A stretch of 12,332 nt of DNA from Methanobacterium sp. GTDB taxonomy: Archaea; Methanobacteriota; Methanobacteria; Methanobacteriales; Methanobacteriaceae. This document shows positions 6,721-12,332 of this stretch, in pieces (the first letter of the stretch is position 1; each line of letters opens with the position of its first letter). The notes under the pieces were generated by a model. It did not search any database and was not told the origin of the DNA. It was given only the letters and a program-made list of their open reading frames with translations. Location: contig JAHKLQ010000132.1 of assembly GCA_020854975.1 (NCBI GenBank), positions 1-12,332 of the forward strand, written 5' to 3'. The position numbers and the translations under genes are program-made.

Positions 6721-6780
6721 ATAAAAATTAAAAAAAAAGAAATAGAAAAATGTTTTAAAAAAATTTAAAAGACCAAAAAA
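6721..6780 (-). terminator. Multiple poly-T tracts ending the CODH operon
   Basis: Read on the minus strand, this stretch has T runs of 6, 7, 5 and 9 in sequence (6780-6775, 6763-6757, 6750-6746, 6738-6730). It starts about 120 nt after the ferredoxin stop at 6899 and is the only strong oligo-T signal downstream. The hydrophobic minus-strand frame across it (6631-6849) is a by-product of these tracts. Confidence 0.5.
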
Positions 6781-6898
6781 CATTGAAAAAGTGGTGAAGA
6801 TTAAGGTCTGATGAGTAATAAGAGCCCCATCTTTCCAAACACTTCCCATGCATATATTTAATTTTCACTTTTATCCTTCGCTAGTAACCCCTCAACTT

Positions 6899-7369
6899 CT
6901 AAAGCTTATCTTGATATGCTTTCATGGCTTCGTTAAGGACTTCTGTGTATGAGAGATCTTTTTTAAGCTCTTCCAGATCCTCTACTGAGAAGATCTTGAG
7001 AACATTATCTTTGCAGGCCTCTACACATGCTGGGATTATCTGATCTTCTGCATCAAGGCATAGAGTACACTTTTGTACTGCCTTTTTCTCCTCATCAATA
7101 ACCAGCATTCCCACGGGACAGGCAATCATGCACAGTCGGCACATGATACAGGCATCCTCATCCACCATTAAGGTACCATCTTCTTCCCGGATGGCACCTG
7201 TAGGACATATCCTGGCACATGGTGCTTTATCTGGATGGCATTGCAGGCAGAATATGGGTACAGTACTGGTTTTTTTGGTTCTGGCCACACCATGAATTTT
7301 TTTACAGGCGTTAATACAGTCTTCGCATTCGCTGCAACGGAGGGGGTCAACTACCATCAGGGTCTTCAT
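6899..7369 (-). CDS. Four-cluster [4Fe-4S] ferredoxin-like protein of the CODH operon
   Basis: A 156-aa iron-sulfur protein with 16 cysteines in four groups (numbering from the ATG at 7369): 12/15/18/22, 41/44/51/55, 74/77/80/84 and 101/104/115/119. This is the HycB/CooF/DMSO-reductase-B arrangement of four [4Fe-4S] clusters, without signal peptide or membrane segment. In the bacterial CODH of CooS type, CooF carries electrons from the enzyme to a hydrogenase. Here, as last gene of the cdh operon, it is probably the electron carrier between the CO dehydrogenase subunit and the cell's ferredoxin pool; that is inferred from position. The frame also offers a GTG at 7378, but that GTG is part of a GTGAT ribosome site just 5 nt before the ATG at 7369, so ATG is preferred. 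It lies 73 nt after cdhE. Confidence 0.88.
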   Translation of the reverse strand: MKTLMVVDPLRCSECEDCINACKKIHGVARTKKTSTVPIFCLQCHPDKAPCARICPTGAIREEDGTLMVDEDACIMCRLCMIACPVGMLVIDEEKKAVQKCTLCLDAEDQIIPACVEACKDNVLKIFSVEDLEELKKDLSYTEVLNEAMKAYQDKL

Positions 7370-7410
7370 TTTTATCACTTTTCCATTTTTCTATTTTGTT
7401 GCCTGTGACT

Positions 7411-7449
7411 TTCTTAAGATTCATTAAGATTTCTTAAATTTCTTAAGAT
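7411..7449. repeat. Four near-copies of a 10-bp TTCTTAAGAT unit
   Basis: TTCTTAAGAT (7411), TCATTAAGAT (7421), TTCTTAAATT (7431) and TTCTTAAGAT (7440) follow each other at 10, 10 and 9 nt. The block fills the gap between the ferredoxin and cdhE and includes the cdhE stop codon. The spacing is about one DNA turn. It could be a protein-binding site, an RNA-processing region or simple slippage. Confidence 0.55.
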
Positions 7450-8834
7450 TTTTCTTTAAGTTCCTCAATGAAACCTGGTACTCCTGATGAGTCTCGTGGA
7501 CCAACCAGAACATTCCATCCACTTTCATCCTCAATTTCTCCACTCACCGGAGCAGATAATCCTGGTATGATTAGAGTACGGGTATCTACTTTAGCTTCAA
7601 TTTCAGTTTCTTTAATAAGGTCGGCAACAGCTTCGGCATTTAACTGACCTCCTGCCAGGGAAACATCCACAGCCCGTCCTTCAGTATCCAGTACCAATAG
7701 GTAGGCATTGGTTTTACCTTTGATGTCTCCTTCTACAGTGTAGAAGGTGAGTGCGAAGTTGGTAGTCATGAGTACTGGAGAATTCTGGTCCACTTCACCA
7801 AACTCATAAAGTCCGGGATCAACTGCCTGTGGCTTCCTTGGGTCTGTGTAGATACCCTGCCTTAGAGTAAGAACAGGTATCAGTTCCCATATGTTGGTTC
7901 CGTGGAATATTAACACATCAGCATATTTGTTCATGAGGGTAGCGGCAATGGTGGCTTCTTTGATACCTCCTTGTACTTCGTCCTTCTCATATAACCAGGT
8001 GAGGGCAGGTATGCCCAGTATGGGGAAACGGAAGTCATCATCTCTCTCTTCCACTGCCAGTCGTCGGATCATGACAAAATCATCTAAACTGTCTCCAATA
8101 CCTTCTCCCACAAAGGTTCCTGGGTCTAGGACAATATCGTTAATACCTTTCTCTCTTAGGGTTCGGCTGATTTGTTTCATCTTCTCCAGGTCGTTAGGGG
8201 AGAATATGGTTACTGGACAATTATATTCCAGTGCCAGTGCTGCCATTTCTTCCATGTTAGCCTCATTAACAGCATAGATTAGGGGTCTTCCATCTCCCAC
8301 TTTTTCCAGGGCTGCTTTCATGGCTACCGGGTCGAATGAGCAGAGTATTAACGGTAGTTTAGCATTTTTGAGTTTTGATGCGGCTTCGGCGAATTTTACT
8401 GCATCTCCTGATGCGTTTCGGAGAGCTATGGCATCTAAGGTTAGCATTTCACCAATTCTTTCAAACTCGGTTTCTTCAATGTTTTTAACCCTTTCAGTGA
8501 ATTCTGCATCATCCAGGTTATCTGCTATATCAATAACCAGGGCTGTAGGGTTGTAGTAGGTTAACTCGTAACGATATAATACTTCATCCCCACCTATGGT
8601 GATGGTTTTATCTCCGGTTCCTATGGTTATCTCACGTACTGCTGGAGCCAATAGAGCTTCCAGCTTGGCAAATGCTTCTTCAGATAGTTCTGTGCATAGT
8701 TCCAGTTGTGATTCTTTTTCTGAGAGTTTGGTGGCAAAGGCCATGCAGGAGGCCTCTCCACAGGCGGGTTCATCACAGTCTTCGCAGTTAGTCTGGGGAA
8801 GCAGTCTGTATATATCCATTGCAGTGACTTGCAT
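7443..8834 (-). CDS. cdhE: ACDS complex gamma subunit CdhE (corrinoid/Fe-S protein large subunit)
   Basis: CdhE (463 aa) and CdhD form the corrinoid iron-sulfur protein that carries the methyl group between tetrahydromethanopterin and the acetyl-CoA synthase. The N-terminus holds the [4Fe-4S] motif, with cysteines 17, 20, 25, 30 and 47; the usual spacing as I know it is C-x2-C-x4-C-x16-C, so one C-x4 unit (DEPAC) looks inserted. Residues about 60-310 form the TIM barrel, with LDPGTF near 236-241. Residues about 320-460 form the cobamide-binding domain, with TLRQGIYTDPRKP and the GWNVLVGPRDSSGVP end. The ORF can start at an ATG at 8840, but GGAGGT lies only 1 nt before it and 7 nt before the ATG at 8834, which is chosen; the protein then begins MQVTAMDIYRLLP. 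It follows cdhD with a 12-nt gap, so translation is probably coupled. Confidence 0.95.
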   Translation of the reverse strand: MQVTAMDIYRLLPQTNCEDCDEPACGEASCMAFATKLSEKESQLELCTELSEEAFAKLEALLAPAVREITIGTGDKTITIGGDEVLYRYELTYYNPTALVIDIADNLDDAEFTERVKNIEETEFERIGEMLTLDAIALRNASGDAVKFAEAASKLKNAKLPLILCSFDPVAMKAALEKVGDGRPLIYAVNEANMEEMAALALEYNCPVTIFSPNDLEKMKQISRTLREKGINDIVLDPGTFVGEGIGDSLDDFVMIRRLAVEERDDDFRFPILGIPALTWLYEKDEVQGGIKEATIAATLMNKYADVLIFHGTNIWELIPVLTLRQGIYTDPRKPQAVDPGLYEFGEVDQNSPVLMTTNFALTFYTVEGDIKGKTNAYLLVLDTEGRAVDVSLAGGQLNAEAVADLIKETEIEAKVDTRTLIIPGLSAPVSGEIEDESGWNVLVGPRDSSGVPGFIEELKEKS

Positions 8835-8846
8835 ACTCATAACCTC

Positions 8847-10019
<1,173 letters not shown>

Positions 10020-10026
10020 TCCTTAC

Positions 10027-10779
10027 TTACTTTAATATCCGGGATAATATCCCGTTTACTGCCTTTACAGTATTAGATTCATCAGGAAGCTCCACCAGGG
10101 GCTTCCCCTCAATATCAAACTGGGCTACCTCATCATCCTCATAAATCATACCCACCATATCCAAACCGGTTTCTTTGACTTTTTGAAGAATTTCCTCCTC
10201 ATTTTCAGGGTTAACCCTGTTTAAGATCAAGTAAAGATCCTGGAATTTGATATCCAGTTCATCAGCCAGTTGTCCAATTCTTTGTGCGGTGAGTATTCCT
10301 CTTTTTGATTTATCAGTGACCACTAGCATTACGTCAACATTTTGAGTGGTTCGGCGGCTTAAGTGTTCAAGTCCAGCTTCGGTGTCAATAACAATCACAT
10401 CATAATTGGATGATAAGTTTTCGATTATTCTACGGAGCATGTTATTAACTGCACAGTAACATCCACTACCTTCAGGTCTTCCCATTACCAGGAGATCGAA
10501 GTTGGGTGTTTCAATGATTGATTCCATGATTTTGTAGTCCAGAATATCCCACTTGTTCATTCCGGTGGGTATCCTGCCCTTGGCAGTGTCTTCTTTTAAT
10601 TCTTCCCTCACATCTCCCACTGTTTTGTGTACATCTACCCCTAGGGCTTCGGGTAAGTTGCTGTCAGGGTCGGCATCAATGGCCAGAATATCTTTTTCTG
10701 TGTCTTTTAGGGATTTTATGAGGAGGGATGATACCAGGGTTTTCCCGGTTCCACCTTTACCACTTACTGCAATGATCAC
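10027..10779 (-). CDS. cooC: CooC-type nickel-insertion ATPase for CODH/ACDS
   Basis: A MinD/ParA-like P-loop ATPase (250 aa) that loads nickel into carbon monoxide dehydrogenase or acetyl-CoA synthase. The deviant Walker A loop is GKGGTGKT (residues 7-14 from the GTG start), followed by the switch motif IDADPDSN (34-41) and the VIVIDTEAG Walker B region (about 128-136). The GSGCYC motif gives the Cys107-x-Cys109 pair that binds metal between the two monomers in CooC. Base partners are therefore all present. The frame can be extended to a TTG at 10806, but GGAG at 7 nt before the GTG at 10779 and the family-typical start MIIAVSGKGGTGKT favour the shorter form. It sits between cdhC and cdhD, as in the cdhABC-X-DE operon of Methanosarcina. 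A 105-nt gap with a palindrome separates it from cdhC. Confidence 0.93.
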   Translation of the reverse strand: MIIAVSGKGGTGKTLVSSLLIKSLKDTEKDILAIDADPDSNLPEALGVDVHKTVGDVREELKEDTAKGRIPTGMNKWDILDYKIMESIIETPNFDLLVMGRPEGSGCYCAVNNMLRRIIENLSSNYDVIVIDTEAGLEHLSRRTTQNVDVMLVVTDKSKRGILTAQRIGQLADELDIKFQDLYLILNRVNPENEEEILQKVKETGLDMVGMIYEDDEVAQFDIEGKPLVELPDESNTVKAVNGILSRILK

Positions 10780-10784
10780 GGTAC
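10780..10784 (-). promoter_or_regulatory. Region of the ribosome site fixing the cooC start
   Basis: On the minus strand GGAG lies just upstream (10790-10787), followed by seven bases and the GTG at 10779. No comparable site precedes the TTG at 10806, whose upstream sequence is A-rich. Confidence 0.5.
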
Positions 10785-10834
10785 TGCTCCATTTTATTTT
10801 TTTCAAGATGTTTCAATAGCTAATTAACTTTATT

Positions 10835-10849
10835 ACTAAATTATTTAGT
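10835..10849. promoter_or_regulatory. 15-nt perfect palindrome in the cdhC-cooC gap
   Basis: ACTAAATTATTTAGT has 7-bp arms around one base, and a further ACTAAAT lies at 10867-10873. It sits in the largest gap inside the CODH operon, between the cdhC stop (10885) and cooC start (10779). It might be an operator of an internal promoter, an RNA hairpin that sets the ratio of CdhC to downstream subunits, or a processing site. Confidence 0.45.
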
Positions 10850-10884
10850 TTTTAACAGAGTGTTTTACTAAATATCAACATATT

Positions 10885-12302
<1,418 letters not shown>

Positions 12303-12332
12303 ATTATAAGTGCCTTTTTCATTCGCTCTTAA

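Noticed and set aside
6807..6815. C/D-box sRNA suggested by CTGATGA
   Set aside because: Only one box is present; no matching second C and D boxes or terminal stem were found.
6631..6849. Minus-strand frame coding a very phenylalanine-rich 72-aa peptide
   Set aside because: Its composition comes from poly-T terminator tracts, it has no ribosome site, and it lies in the terminator region between convergent genes.
10780..10806. Nine extra N-terminal codons of cooC from a TTG at 10806
   Set aside because: No ribosome site precedes the TTG, while GGAG sits 7 nt before the GTG at 10779 and CooC proteins start right at the P-loop strand.

Overview
The window looks like a piece of an AT-rich methanogen chromosome, most likely order Methanobacteriales and Methanobacterium-like. 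The reasons are the archaeal cdhC-cooC-cdhD-cdhE order of the acetyl-CoA decarbonylase/synthase (ACDS/CODH) complex, archaeal TATA-like elements and poly-T terminators, strong GGAGG-type ribosome sites, tRNA genes without an encoded CCA, and a PhoU-family protein with an N-terminal DNA-binding domain. The genus is inferred from gene content and remembered family resemblance; no search was run.

Layout. Positions 1-1428 (minus) hold a drug-resistance-type major facilitator transporter whose 3' end runs off the left edge. Its upstream region (1429-1795) carries a TATA-like box, a perfect 15-nt palindrome, a 17-bp tandem repeat and a possible 32-codon membrane micropeptide. Next come a PhoU-family regulator (1796-2698, minus) and a small multi-pass membrane protein (2802-3419, minus). 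A 564-nt non-coding stretch contains three tandem 26-bp repeats. Two tRNA genes follow, Thr(GGT) and Leu(TAA), both minus. A small orphan protein (4482-4799, plus) sits behind a duplicated 31-bp upstream segment. A HEAT-repeat protein with an extra C-terminal domain (5268-6620, plus) converges on the large minus-strand operon that fills the right half.

The operon reads right to left: cdhC (beta, acetyl-CoA synthase), cooC (nickel-insertion ATPase), cdhD and cdhE (the two corrinoid/Fe-S protein subunits), then a four-cluster ferredoxin-like protein. cdhA and cdhB, which would complete the complex, are expected just beyond the right edge. CdhD/CdhE carry the methyl group from tetrahydromethanopterin, CdhC joins it with CO and CoA at the Ni-Ni-[4Fe-4S] A-cluster, CooC loads nickel, and the polyferredoxin probably carries electrons to or from the CO dehydrogenase part. 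In a hydrogenotrophic methanogen this complex makes acetyl-CoA for biosynthesis.

Several starts were moved from the longest open frame on ribosome-site evidence (cooC, cdhE, the ferredoxin and the small orphan protein). No mobile element, CRISPR array or clear new system is visible. The most notable items are an extra cysteine unit in the CdhE cluster motif, the duplicated promoter-like segment, and several intergenic palindromes and repeats.
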